Shown: positions 6,844 to 14,167 of the stretch, one piece after another
Layout: every line of letters starts with the position of its first letter
How positions within the stretch are numbered: the first letter of the stretch is position 1
DNA from: an uncultured Corynebacterium sp.
GTDB taxonomy: Bacteria; Actinomycetota; Actinomycetes; Mycobacteriales; Mycobacteriaceae
Length of the DNA stretch: 17,409 bases
Direction: 5' to 3'
Assembly (NCBI RefSeq): GCF_946221155.1
Contig: NZ_CAMIAN010000039.1
Coordinates: 1-17,409, forward strand
Program-made: the position numbers and the translations under genes
The notes under the pieces: model-generated
What the model saw: the letters and a program-made list of their open reading frames with translations, nothing else
Databases searched by the model: none
What the model was told of the DNA's origin: nothing

Positions 6844-8193
6844 CTAACTCTTTAGCTGCGCTCGGTTAGAGTAATGGGACATGTAGTCGGCGTGCACCAC
6901 CGGCCTGCGGGCAAACTCCGGCAGGTCGGAGGTCGACTGGCCGATCAGGTCGTGCAGCATGGCGGAATCGTACGCCACCTCGCCACGGCCGACGATCTTG
7001 CCGTCCGGCCCCACCAGGTCCACCACGTCGCGCTGCGAGAAATCGCCCTCGACCTTGGTGATGCCCACCGACAGCAAGGACTTGTGATTCTCCGTCACGG
7101 CACGGACCGCGCCGGCATCCAGGTGCAGCTGGCCATAAGAATCTGCGGCGTACAGCACCCAGAACTTCCATGCGCTCAGGCGGTCCTGATCCGGCCAGAA
7201 GCAGGTTCCTACCTCCGCAGTATCCAGAGCCGCGCCGATGTTCTCCGTGGAAGTCAGCAGCACCGGCACACCTGCACGGGAGGCCAGGCGGGCAGCCGAT
7301 ACCTTCGCCGCCATGCCACCAGTGCCAAGGCGGCCACCATCGCCTGCGGCCACGCCCTTCAGATCCTTGGAACTCTTGACCTCGGCAATGAACTGGGCAC
7401 CCGGTTCGACCGGGTTACGGTCGTACAGGCCGTCCACGTCGGACAGCAGCACGCAGGCGTCAGCGAAAGCCAGGTGGCTCACCAGAGCAGCCAATCGGTC
7501 GTTGTCACCGAAGCGCATCTCAGAGGTAGCAACCGTATCGTTCTCGTTGACAATCGGCACGGCCTTCAGCTGGCGCAAGCGGTCAATGGTTCGCTGGGCA
7601 TTGCGTGCGCGGTCGCGCTCTGCGGCGTCCGAAGCAGTAAGAAGAACCTGGCCGATAGTACGACCGTAACGGGCGAAACTACGCGCCCACTCCTGGGCCA
7701 AAAGCACCTGGCCGACAGACGCGGCGGCCTGCTTGGTAGCCAGGTCGGTGGGGCGCTGGGCCAGCTCCAGAGGGCCCATGCCACAGGCCACGGCACCCGA
7801 GGAAACAACGATGAGGTCGGTATCGCGCGCCATGCGCGCTTCCAGCGCGTCGGCGATCATGTCGATCTGGTTCGGGTCTACACGGCCGTCGTCGTCGGTA
7901 AGGGAAGAAGAGCCGATCTTCACCACCAGGCGGCGGGCGTGGGCGATGTCTTCGCGGACGGAGGAATCGTGCCCCATCGCCGGATCGTCTTCGTCCGCCT
8001 CCGGTTCGGGGAATTCAATGGACGTGGCGGGCACCACTGGGCCCGGTTCATGCACGGGCCTCTGCCCGTAGGTAGGCACGGGCGTGGCTAATTCGGGAGT
8101 CATCTCCCCCGGTCCGGCGTAGCTAAACGCGGACTGGGCTGAACTGAACTCTTTTTCGTCTGCAATGTCGGAATCGGAGGATGACATACTCAC
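6844..8193 (-). CDS. proB: Glutamate 5-kinase ProB
   Basis: ProB phosphorylates glutamate with ATP, the first and feedback-controlled step of proline synthesis. The amino-acid-kinase domain begins at RRLVVKIGSSSLT (87-99) and includes VVSSGAVACGM and PIVNENDTVA; a C-terminal PUA domain follows (about 357-435). The total of 449 residues is longer than the usual 360-380 because of about 80 extra N-terminal residues that are Ser/Glu/Pro-rich and look disordered. Starts are GTG at 8193 or ATG at 8187, both with poor ribosome binding sites; an internal ATG at 7977 (residue 73) would give a typical-length enzyme but also lacks one. proB follows obgE by 48 bases and is probably co-transcribed with it. 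Confidence 0.95.
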   Translation of the reverse strand: MSMSSSDSDIADEKEFSSAQSAFSYAGPGEMTPELATPVPTYGQRPVHEPGPVVPATSIEFPEPEADEDDPAMGHDSSVREDIAHARRLVVKIGSSSLTDDDGRVDPNQIDMIADALEARMARDTDLIVVSSGAVACGMGPLELAQRPTDLATKQAAASVGQVLLAQEWARSFARYGRTIGQVLLTASDAAERDRARNAQRTIDRLRQLKAVPIVNENDTVATSEMRFGDNDRLAALVSHLAFADACVLLSDVDGLYDRNPVEPGAQFIAEVKSSKDLKGVAAGDGGRLGTGGMAAKVSAARLASRAGVPVLLTSTENIGAALDTAEVGTCFWPDQDRLSAWKFWVLYAADSYGQLHLDAGAVRAVTENHKSLLSVGITKVEGDFSQRDVVDLVGPDGKIVGRGEVAYDSAMLHDLIGQSTSDLPEFARRPVVHADYMSHYSNRAQLKS

Positions 8194-8241
8194 CAGTATG
8201 CCAGCCGCGCCCCGGGCATTGTGCAGTTTGGCGCATCGTGG

Positions 8242-9753
8242 CTACCCCTGCCAACGTTCGCGCTCTGCGACCTCCCCGTCGCCGAAATCATTCTCGTCGA
8301 TCAGGCCACGGCGGGCCTGCGAGGCACGTTTGCGCTCCTCCGGGGTAGCGCGGGTGTTCTGCTCCAGGCGGATGTCAGAACCACGACCGCTGCGCATCAC
8401 ATCTACACCGGCAGCGGTTTGCGGGTCCCACTCGAAGGTGATCTCGCCAATTGTCACTTCACTGCCCGCGTCTGCGCCGGCCTTGTAGAGCGCTTCCTCC
8501 ACACCGGCCTTCGCCAGACGGTCAGCCAGATAGCCCACTGCCTCGTCGTTTTCGAAGTCGGTCTGCCGGATCCAGCGTTCGATCTTCTCACCACGGACAA
8601 TGAAGGCATCTTCGCCCGTCGGGTCAGCTTCCACCTCGAATTCGGCAAACCGCCCGCCGGAGCGCTTGCGCAGCCCCTTCGGGGTAATCACCTGCGCGGG
8701 CTTCTCCTCCACGGGGTTGGCCTTGCGGTGGGCCTTCACAATATCCATCAGCGCGTATTTCAGCTCGTCCAAGCCCTTGTGCGCCACGGTGGAGATGCGG
8801 AATATCGGCCAGCCGAATTCCTTGAGCTCTTCCTCCTGCAGATCAGCCATGTCGGCAGCATCGGGCACGTCCATCTTGTTCAGGATGATCACGCGCGGAC
8901 GTTCGCGTAGGTCGCCCAGTCCGGAGTCGCTGGCCAACTCCTCCTGGTAGTTGGCCAGCTCCTTTTCCAGGGCCTTGATATCCGCGACGGGGTCGCGGTC
9001 TGCTTCCAGCGAGGCGGCGTCGACAACATGGGCCAGAACGGCAGTGCGTTCAATGTGGCGTAGGAAGTCCAGCCCCAGGCCCTTGCCTTCGCTCGCACCG
9101 GGGATCAGGCCCGGCACGTCCGCGACGGTGAACACCTCGTGGCCGACGTTAACCACACCCAGGTTCGGCACCAGGGTCGTAAACGGGTAGTCCGCAATCT
9201 TCGGCTTCGCGGCCGACAGCACGGAAATCAGCGAGCTCTTACCTGCCGACGGGAAGCCCACCAGTCCGACGTCTGCCATGGACTTGAGTTCGAGGATGAC
9301 GTCCTTTGCCTCGCCTGGCTCGCCCAGTAGCGCGAAGCCGGGGGCCTTCCTGCTTTTGGACGCCAGCGCCGCGTTTCCCAACCCGCCGTGTCCGCCCGCG
9401 GCGACGATCATCCGCGTGCCCTTGCCTGTCAGGTCGGCGATTGCCTCGCCCTTGGAGTTAAGCACCACGGTGCCTTCCGGCACTTGGAGTACGAGGTCTT
9501 CCCCGCGCGCGCCGTGTCGGTGATCGCCGGCGCCGTTGTTGCCGCGCTGCGCCTTGATGTGCGGGTGGAAGTGAAAGTCCAGCAGGGTGTGCACCTGCGG
9601 GGAAACCTCCAGGATGATGTCTCCACCATGGCCACCATTACCGCCGTCGGGTCCGCCGAGGGGCACGAACTTTTCGCGGTGGACAGAGGCGCAGCCGTGG
9701 CCGCCGTCACCGGCCTGCAAATGCAGCACTACGCGATCAACGAATTGTGGCAT
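8242..9753 (-). CDS. obgE: GTPase ObgE/CgtA
   Basis: The 503-residue protein has all three Obg domains: the Gly-rich Obg fold (about 2-159, with GGPDGGNGGHGG), a G domain with the P-loop GFPSAGKSS (166-174), switch region FTTLVPNLGVV, DVPGLIPGASEGKGLG (212-227) and NKMD (292-295), and a C-terminal OCT domain (about 345-430), then a charged tail. Obg is an essential GTPase for late 50S ribosome assembly and ppGpp-linked growth control. The ATG at 9753 has AAAGGA five bases upstream. It is usually co-transcribed with rplU and rpmA; here an opposite-strand operon separates them, so obgE must use its own promoter within 9754-10003 (a TTAGGC/TAGACT-like pair is visible on the reverse strand, weak). 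Confidence 0.98.
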   Translation of the reverse strand: MPQFVDRVVLHLQAGDGGHGCASVHREKFVPLGGPDGGNGGHGGDIILEVSPQVHTLLDFHFHPHIKAQRGNNGAGDHRHGARGEDLVLQVPEGTVVLNSKGEAIADLTGKGTRMIVAAGGHGGLGNAALASKSRKAPGFALLGEPGEAKDVILELKSMADVGLVGFPSAGKSSLISVLSAAKPKIADYPFTTLVPNLGVVNVGHEVFTVADVPGLIPGASEGKGLGLDFLRHIERTAVLAHVVDAASLEADRDPVADIKALEKELANYQEELASDSGLGDLRERPRVIILNKMDVPDAADMADLQEEELKEFGWPIFRISTVAHKGLDELKYALMDIVKAHRKANPVEEKPAQVITPKGLRKRSGGRFAEFEVEADPTGEDAFIVRGEKIERWIRQTDFENDEAVGYLADRLAKAGVEEALYKAGADAGSEVTIGEITFEWDPQTAAGVDVMRSGRGSDIRLEQNTRATPEERKRASQARRGLIDENDFGDGEVAERERWQG

Positions 9754-9911
9754 GGCTTTCCTTTCACCCCAACTAAATCTTCGGGTTCCGAGTCTATCGG
9801 CTATTCGGACATCAGCCTAAAGTGCGCACTCCTTGGGCATTCACGAGGCGCTGGTGAGGCATACACAGTCGAAAGAGCCCCCCCTTCCTTTCAACCACAA
9901 TCACTATGAAC

Positions 9912-9930
9912 TATAGTTAGCCTACCCTTG
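9912..9930 (+). promoter_or_regulatory. DtxR-type iron box 1
   Basis: TATAGTTAGCCTACCCTTG matches the DtxR consensus TTAGGTTAGCCTAACCTAA at 13 of 19 positions, including the central GTTAGCCTA. It lies 74 bases upstream of the iron-transporter lipoprotein gene, where a -35 element would fall. DtxR with bound Fe(II) represses iron-uptake genes in corynebacteria. Confidence 0.7.
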
Positions 9931-9934
9931 CTCA

Positions 9935-9940
9935 TATAAG
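9935..9940 (+). promoter_or_regulatory. Candidate -10 of the iron transporter operon
   Basis: TATAAG lies between DtxR boxes 1 and 2. Its -35 would fall inside box 1, so a bound repressor would cover the promoter. The -35 is not recognisable as a consensus. Confidence 0.4.
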
Positions 9941-9955
9941 GCCAGGCTAACCTTT
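9937..9955 (-). promoter_or_regulatory. DtxR-type iron box 2
   Basis: Read on the reverse strand this is AAAGGTTAGCCTGGCCTTA, 14 of 19 matches to the DtxR consensus with an unbroken AGGTTAGCCT core. It overlaps the candidate -10 and predicted start point. With box 1 it makes iron-dependent repression of the downstream operon the most likely control. Confidence 0.75.
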
Positions 9956-9959
9956 TGAT

Positions 9960-9978
9960 CGGGGTTAGCCTTCTGAAC
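9960..9978 (+). promoter_or_regulatory. Weaker third DtxR-like half-site
   Basis: GGTTAGCCT (9963-9971) repeats the left half and centre of the DtxR consensus, but the right half is poor: 10 of 19 positions match overall. It may extend repressor binding into the leader. Confidence 0.35.
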
Positions 9979-10003
9979 ACACCCCTCACACAAAGGAATA
10001 ACT

Positions 10004-11191
10004 ATGCGTTTTTCTCCGCTACGCAAAGCCTGCGTGGCTGTAGTTGCAGCAACCGCCACCTTGGGTCTCGCAGCCTGTGGCGCAGCCGGCACCAGCAACT
10101 CCGAAAGTTCCGATGACGCCAACGGATCCGGTAACGCCGTTACGGTCACCGACGTGACCGGTCGCCAGGTCCACCTTGATTCGCAGCCGAAGAAGGTCCT
10201 ACTCGCAGAGGGCCGCGGACTTTTTGCTACCTCGCTGCTGAACAAAGAAAACCCAACGGAAAACGTGGTAGCCATCGGCTCCGATCTGCACAAGGCAGCT
10301 CCGTCCTACGAGGCGAAGCTCTCTGCGGTGCATCAGCAGTACAACGACCTTCCGACGGTGGGCAACATCGCTAAGGGTGACGTCAGTGTGGAGGCGCTGC
10401 TTTCCCACAAGCCGGACATCACCGTCCTCTCCCTGGACCACAAAAAGGCCGCCGAGGAATCCGGTCTACTGAAAAAGATGGACCAGTCCGGCCTGAAATA
10501 CGTTTTCAGTGATTTTCGCCAGAAGCCGCTGGAGAACACTACGAAGACTATCTCCATGTACGGCCAACTGTTCGGCAAGGAGGATAAGGCGAAAGAGTTC
10601 AATGACTTCTACGACAGCAAGGTAAAGGACATCACTGACCGCGCTAACGCGGCCAAGAACAAGCCAAAGACTTTGGTATGGCGAGCGGCTGGCATGAAGG
10701 ACTGTTGCTCGACCGTGAAGGATTCCAACCTTGGTGACCTCGTCAATGCCGCCGGCGGCAAGAACATGGGCGACGAGTTGTTGGATACCGAATCCGGTGA
10801 CCTCACTGCAGAAAAGATCTTGTCGGAACAGCCCGAGCAAATCATCGCCACTGGTGGTTCATGGGCCAAGGATCCGGATGAGCCGGAGGTGCTACCCCAT
10901 GTCGAGCTCGGTTACCGCGCTCAGCCTGCCACTGCAAAAAAGACTCTCAAGGGGCTTGTTTCGACGCCAGGTTTCACCGCCCTCAAGGCTCCGAAGAAAG
11001 GAAACCTGCACGCTGCCTACCACCAGTTCTACGATTCCCCGCTCAATGTGTTCGCCCTGGAGCAATTCGCCCAGTGGCTACACCCAGAGCTGTTCCAGGA
11101 TGTTGATGTGGAACGAGATTTCGCCGACTTCCACAAGAAGTGGATGCCTTTTGAGTACTCCGGAACGTTCTTCACTTCCGCCAAGAGCTAA
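10004..11191 (+). CDS. Iron-complex ABC transporter substrate-binding lipoprotein
   Basis: The 395-residue protein starts with a lipoprotein signal: positive MRFSPLRK, a hydrophobic core and the lipobox LAAC (22-25), so Cys25 is the predicted lipid anchor. After a Ser/Asn-rich linker comes a FecB-type binding-protein fold: VTVTDVTGRQVHLDSQPKKV (46-65), the middle helix, and SNLGDLVNAAGGKNMGDE (241-258). It should capture a ferric siderophore or related iron complex outside the membrane and deliver it to the permease. A Cys-Cys pair (234-235, MKDCCSTV) is unusual for a secreted protein and could be a disulfide or ligand site. The ATG at 10004 has AAAGGA seven bases upstream. It is the first gene of a three-gene operon behind DtxR boxes. 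The exact ligand cannot be read from the sequence. Confidence 0.9.
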   Translation: MRFSPLRKACVAVVAATATLGLAACGAAGTSNSESSDDANGSGNAVTVTDVTGRQVHLDSQPKKVLLAEGRGLFATSLLNKENPTENVVAIGSDLHKAAPSYEAKLSAVHQQYNDLPTVGNIAKGDVSVEALLSHKPDITVLSLDHKKAAEESGLLKKMDQSGLKYVFSDFRQKPLENTTKTISMYGQLFGKEDKAKEFNDFYDSKVKDITDRANAAKNKPKTLVWRAAGMKDCCSTVKDSNLGDLVNAAGGKNMGDELLDTESGDLTAEKILSEQPEQIIATGGSWAKDPDEPEVLPHVELGYRAQPATAKKTLKGLVSTPGFTALKAPKKGNLHAAYHQFYDSPLNVFALEQFAQWLHPELFQDVDVERDFADFHKKWMPFEYSGTFFTSAKS

Positions 11192-11212
11192 CCCCGACCG
11201 AGAAGAAGTTCG

Positions 11213-12355
11213 ATGTCTCAGCTTGTAACCCCAACCCCCTCCCCTGCCACTAGCACTCCCGACTCAGTCGGCCCCGACGATCCAGACGACTCAGTCGATG
11301 CAAACGCGGCCACTGGTGACGTTATAGCGCAGTATCGCCGTCAATCCCGGCGCAAGATCCTGGCCATTATGGTCCTGACGCTTGGCGCCCTAGTGGCCTT
11401 CACCGTCGCGACCGTTGTCGGCCCGATTAACCTCAGCTGGGCCGAGCTCTGGAATGGACTATTCAACCCCAACGGTGTGGACGAAACTACCCGCACGGTG
11501 TTGTGGAACTTGCGTCTGCCGGCCGCGGTCATGGCGGTGTTAATCGGAGCAGGTCTTTCCCTGTCTGGCGCCCACATGCAGACCATCCTGGACAATCCCC
11601 TCGCGGAACCCTTCACTTTGGGTATTTCCGCAGCAGCAGCCTTCGGAGGCGCCGCTTCCATCGTGTTGGGCTGGACGGTGCTGAGCAACCCACAGTTCAA
11701 TCTCGCCGCTGTGGCGTGGGTGGCAGCCTTGGTTGCGGTATTCGTTGTGGCAGGCGCCGCAGTGTGGCGGGGAGCCAGTGCGGAATCGATGATTCTGCTG
11801 GGAATCGCTCTGGTCTTTCTTTTTCAGGCGATGCTTTCCCTTATGCAATACAGTGCCACCACGGAGGCCTTACAGCAGATTGTCTTCTGGACGATGGGCT
11901 CGCTGCAGCGAGCGAACTGGACGTCTAACGCCATCCTCCTGGGAGCGTTGGCGGTAGCAATCCCCTTCACGGTTATGAATTCTTGGAAGCTCACCGCGCT
12001 GCGGCTGGGCGACGACCGAGCCGCAGCTTTGGGAATCAACGTCCAACGCCTGCGCGTAACCACGCTGGTTGTTGCATCGCTGCTGGCTGCTAGTGCGGTG
12101 GCTTTTGCTGGCGTGATCGGCTTTATTGGCCTGGTAGGCCCACACGTCGCGCGGATGCTGGTAGGCGAAGATCAACGGTACTTCGCACCGGCCTCCATGG
12201 CCGCCGGTGCGCTATTGCTGGCTGCTGCCCATGCGGTTTCCATCACGATTGTTCCAGGTGTCGCGGTCCCCATAGGCATCATTACGTCCCTGGTGGGCGT
12301 GCCGTTCTTCCTGATCCTAATCTTCGCCCGCCGACGCACCATCTGGAGGTCTTAA
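11213..12355 (+). CDS. FecCD-family iron-complex ABC transporter permease
   Basis: The 380-residue protein has a polar N-terminus of about 45 residues (Thr/Pro/Asp-rich), then nine or ten membrane helices typical of FecCD/BtuC permeases. Landmarks are LRLPAAVMAVLIGAGLSLSGAHMQ, NPLAEPFTLGISAAAAFG (family NPLA-P-LG motif), and near the end IGFIGLVGPHVARMLVG, the conserved loop that contacts the ATPase. The first and last stretches are quoted only as key parts of longer helices. The start ATG has GAGAAGAAG upstream and lies 21 bases after the lipoprotein stop. Only one permease gene is present, so a homodimeric channel is expected, as in BtuC. Confidence 0.93.
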   Translation: MSQLVTPTPSPATSTPDSVGPDDPDDSVDANAATGDVIAQYRRQSRRKILAIMVLTLGALVAFTVATVVGPINLSWAELWNGLFNPNGVDETTRTVLWNLRLPAAVMAVLIGAGLSLSGAHMQTILDNPLAEPFTLGISAAAAFGGAASIVLGWTVLSNPQFNLAAVAWVAALVAVFVVAGAAVWRGASAESMILLGIALVFLFQAMLSLMQYSATTEALQQIVFWTMGSLQRANWTSNAILLGALAVAIPFTVMNSWKLTALRLGDDRAAALGINVQRLRVTTLVVASLLAASAVAFAGVIGFIGLVGPHVARMLVGEDQRYFAPASMAAGALLLAAAHAVSITIVPGVAVPIGIITSLVGVPFFLILIFARRRTIWRS

Positions 12356-12357
12356 GC

Positions 12358-13140
12358 ATGCTCGCTCTGGAAGATATTCACGTCCGCTATGGCAAGCACT
12401 CGGTACTGAAGGGAGTCACCGCTACCGGATTCACGCCAGGCAGCATCACAGGCCTGTTGGGGCCGAACGCTGCTGGTAAGTCCACCCTGGTGAAGACAAT
12501 CGCGGGGATACAGGGGGCGTCATCAGGCACCTGTCACATCACCCACAACGGCGAAGCACTAACCGGCAGTGCGCGGCGCGAAGCTATCGGCTATGTGCCG
12601 CAAGATCTGCTGTCGAGTGCGTCGCTCACGGCGTTCGAGTCAATCCTTGTGGCTGCGCGGCGATCCTCGTCGGCGCAGGTCAGCATCAACGGCACTAGCC
12701 CAGCAAAAGCCGCACAGGAGCGAGCCGCCGCGGTGATGGGCAGGCTAGGGATCACTCATCTGGCTTCGTGCCACGTCCATCAGCTTTCGGGCGGGCAACG
12801 CCAGTTGGTTGCCGTCGGCCAGATGTTGGTACGCGAGCCGGAGGTTCTGCTTCTCGACGAGCCAACCTCGGCGTTGGACCTGCGGCACCAGGTTGAACTG
12901 TTGCAACTCATTGGCCGCGAAGTGCGCCGGAACGATTCGGTGGCGCTGATTGCGATTCACGATCTGAACCTGGCTGCTCGCTACTGCGACCGGCTGATTG
13001 TGCTGCACCAAGGGTGTCTAAAGGCGCAAGGACAGCCCGCGGAGGTACTTACTCCGGATCTGCTTGAGGAAGTCTACGGCCTGCGGGCCAAAGTGCTCGA
13101 CGATGACGGCACACCCGTCATCTGCCCGGTAGAGGAGTAA
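12358..13140 (+). CDS. Iron-complex ABC transporter ATP-binding protein
   Basis: The 260-residue ATPase has every nucleotide-binding motif intact: Walker A GPNAAGKST (35-43), Q-loop YVPQD (Q82), signature LSGGQRQ (143-149), Walker B VLLLDEP (163-169) with catalytic Glu, and the switch His201 in IAIHDLN. It belongs to the FecE/FhuC group that energises siderophore import. The ATG begins two bases after the permease stop and GGAGG lies at that gene's end, so the two are translationally coupled. It is the last gene of the operon; a strong hairpin begins five bases after its stop. Confidence 0.95.
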   Translation: MLALEDIHVRYGKHSVLKGVTATGFTPGSITGLLGPNAAGKSTLVKTIAGIQGASSGTCHITHNGEALTGSARREAIGYVPQDLLSSASLTAFESILVAARRSSSAQVSINGTSPAKAAQERAAAVMGRLGITHLASCHVHQLSGGQRQLVAVGQMLVREPEVLLLDEPTSALDLRHQVELLQLIGREVRRNDSVALIAIHDLNLAARYCDRLIVLHQGCLKAQGQPAEVLTPDLLEEVYGLRAKVLDDDGTPVICPVEE

Positions 13141-13144
13141 GCCC

Positions 13145-13186
13145 GCCCTCCCTGGTGGCTTTAGGTTGTTTGTGCACCGGGAGGGC
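13145..13186 (+). terminator. Terminator of the iron transporter operon
   Basis: GCCCTCCC-T-GGTG pairs with CACC-GGGAGGGC, a 12-base-pair stem with one bulged T and a 17-base loop, immediately after the ATPase stop. The following TTGTC is a poor T-run, but the next hairpin (13200-13238) backs it up. Confidence 0.7.
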
Positions 13187-13199
13187 TTGTCAAAATACA

Positions 13200-13238
13200 A
13201 AAATCCAGTGAACGCATCTGCTGCGTCCACTGGATTTT
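13200..13238 (-). terminator. Strong two-way terminator, mainly for rplU-rpmA
   Basis: AAAATCCAGTG pairs perfectly with CACTGGATTTT. Inside, ACGCA pairs with TGCGT around a 5-base loop, making a stem of about 16 pairs with one mismatch. On the reverse strand a run of T follows (TTTTTGTATTTT), ideal for ending rpmA transcription 37 bases after its stop. On the plus strand TTTTGTGGTTTT can also stop the iron operon. Confidence 0.85.
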
Positions 13239-13275
13239 GTGGTTTTAAGGCTAGTGCCTAAAAGGCTCTAGAAGC

Positions 13276-13542
13276 TTAGGCCTCTACAGCCTCGTCCTCG
13301 ACGATGTTCACCACGCGACGACGGCGCTTGGTGGCGAACTGGACGGCGCCGGCCTTCAGGGCGAACAGAGTATCGTCGCCACCGCGGCCAACGTTAACGC
13401 CCGGGTGGAAAGAGGTACCACGCTGGCGGATCAGGATCTCGCCGGCCTTGACCTGCTGGCCGCCGAAGCGCTTCACACCGAGACGCTTGGACTCGGAGTC
13501 ACGGCCGTTGTTGGAGCTAGATGCACCCTTCTTGTGTGCCAT
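13276..13542 (-). CDS. rpmA: 50S ribosomal protein L27
   Basis: The 88-residue protein has the L27 N-terminus MAHKKGASSSNNGRDSESKR, the RFGGQQVKAGEILIRQRGT core, and FHPGVNVGRGGDDTLFAL. Its N-terminal tail reaches the peptidyl-transferase centre; there is no cleaved extension as in Firmicutes. The start is secure: AAGGAGGGAG lies just upstream. It follows rplU by 45 bases and ends at a strong terminator, so it is not joined to obgE as usual. Confidence 0.99.
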   Translation of the reverse strand: MAHKKGASSSNNGRDSESKRLGVKRFGGQQVKAGEILIRQRGTSFHPGVNVGRGGDDTLFALKAGAVQFATKRRRRVVNIVEDEAVEA

Positions 13543-13587
13543 TAGTCTCTCCCTCCTTAAGGAAGAAAATCGAAGTGTCTCGGTAGT

Positions 13588-13890
13588 TTACTTGATACCG
13601 GTGACCTTCAGAACCGTGAGGGTCTGACGGTGGCCGTAGCGGCGCTTGTAACCGGTCTTGTTGCGGTAGTGCATGCCGCGGATCTTCGGTCCGCGAACGT
13701 GCTCCACGATCTCAGCGTTGACATTTACAGATGCCAGCTTGTCACCGGTGGTGACGTTTGCGCCATCGACGACGAGAACCGGGGTGAGAGCCACGGACGA
13801 ACCCGGCTCACCCTCGATCTTCTCGACCTTGACGAGGTCACCTTCGGCAACCTTGTACTGCTTTCCGCCGGTCTTGACGATCGCGTACAT
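13588..13890 (-). CDS. rplU: 50S ribosomal protein L21
   Basis: The 100-residue protein has the L21 start MYAIVKTGGKQYKV and the C-terminal signature region KIRGMHYRNKTGYKRRYGHRQ (key residues K, Y, R, K, K, R, G, H, R), which binds 23S rRNA. AAAGGGG precedes the ATG by nine bases. It is the first gene of an rplU-rpmA pair. A long non-coding leader lies upstream. Confidence 0.99.
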   Translation of the reverse strand: MYAIVKTGGKQYKVAEGDLVKVEKIEGEPGSSVALTPVLVVDGANVTTGDKLASVNVNAEIVEHVRGPKIRGMHYRNKTGYKRRYGHRQTLTVLKVTGIK

Positions 13891-14121
13891 GTAGGGCTAC
13901 CCCTTTAATTTCTCTAATCGGCTCAGGCAGCCCCCTGCGGGAAGGAAGCATCCTGACTGTTACTTTTGCTTAGCTGCGTTCGTTCCCCCAAAAGTGCCCG
14001 GGGCACTTCTGTGCACACTGTGCGGGCGCACCTTGCTGGGAGCTAGTGCACTCGCGCAGTCCCGGCGACGCGCGCGTTAAGGCTGGTCACCGGCGGAACG
14101 AACAGCGACTGGTTAAGACTA
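13891..14121 (-). ncRNA. Structured 5' leader of rplU (possible L21 leader)
   Basis: The 277 bases between rne and rplU hold no convincing gene. In the rplU direction three hairpins are visible: CCGGTGAC with GTCGCCGG (14086-14093 and 14062-14069, one G-U pair), GTGCG-CC-CGCAC (14020-14031), and AAGTGCCC-C-GGGCACTT (13992-14008) followed by TTTTGGGGG. Ribosomal protein leaders often fold so that the protein can regulate its own mRNA; that is an inference here, and the last hairpin could instead end rne transcripts. Confidence 0.4.
13992..14008 (-). terminator. Palindromic hairpin followed by a short T-run
   Basis: AAGTGCCCCGGGCACTT is an 8-base inverted repeat around one base, with TTTT next in the minus direction. 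It may be an attenuator inside the rplU leader or the rne terminator 160 bases after the rne stop. Confidence 0.45.
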
Positions 14122-14145
14122 CCCGGTCAGGGGGCTAAAAACCAA
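14116..14145 (-). promoter_or_regulatory. Promoter candidate for rplU-rpmA
   Basis: On the reverse strand TTGGTT (14145-14140) and TAGTCT (14121-14116) are separated by 18 bases. The second fits the actinobacterial TAnnnT -10. It lies right after the rne stop and would give a leader of about 220 bases. Confidence 0.35.
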
Positions 14146-14167
14146 ATCCTTTTACTTTCGTTCGGAA

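Noticed and set aside
6874..8091. 405-residue open frame on the plus strand
   Set aside because: It is fully antisense to proB, shows no recognisable domain and arises from high-GC codon bias.
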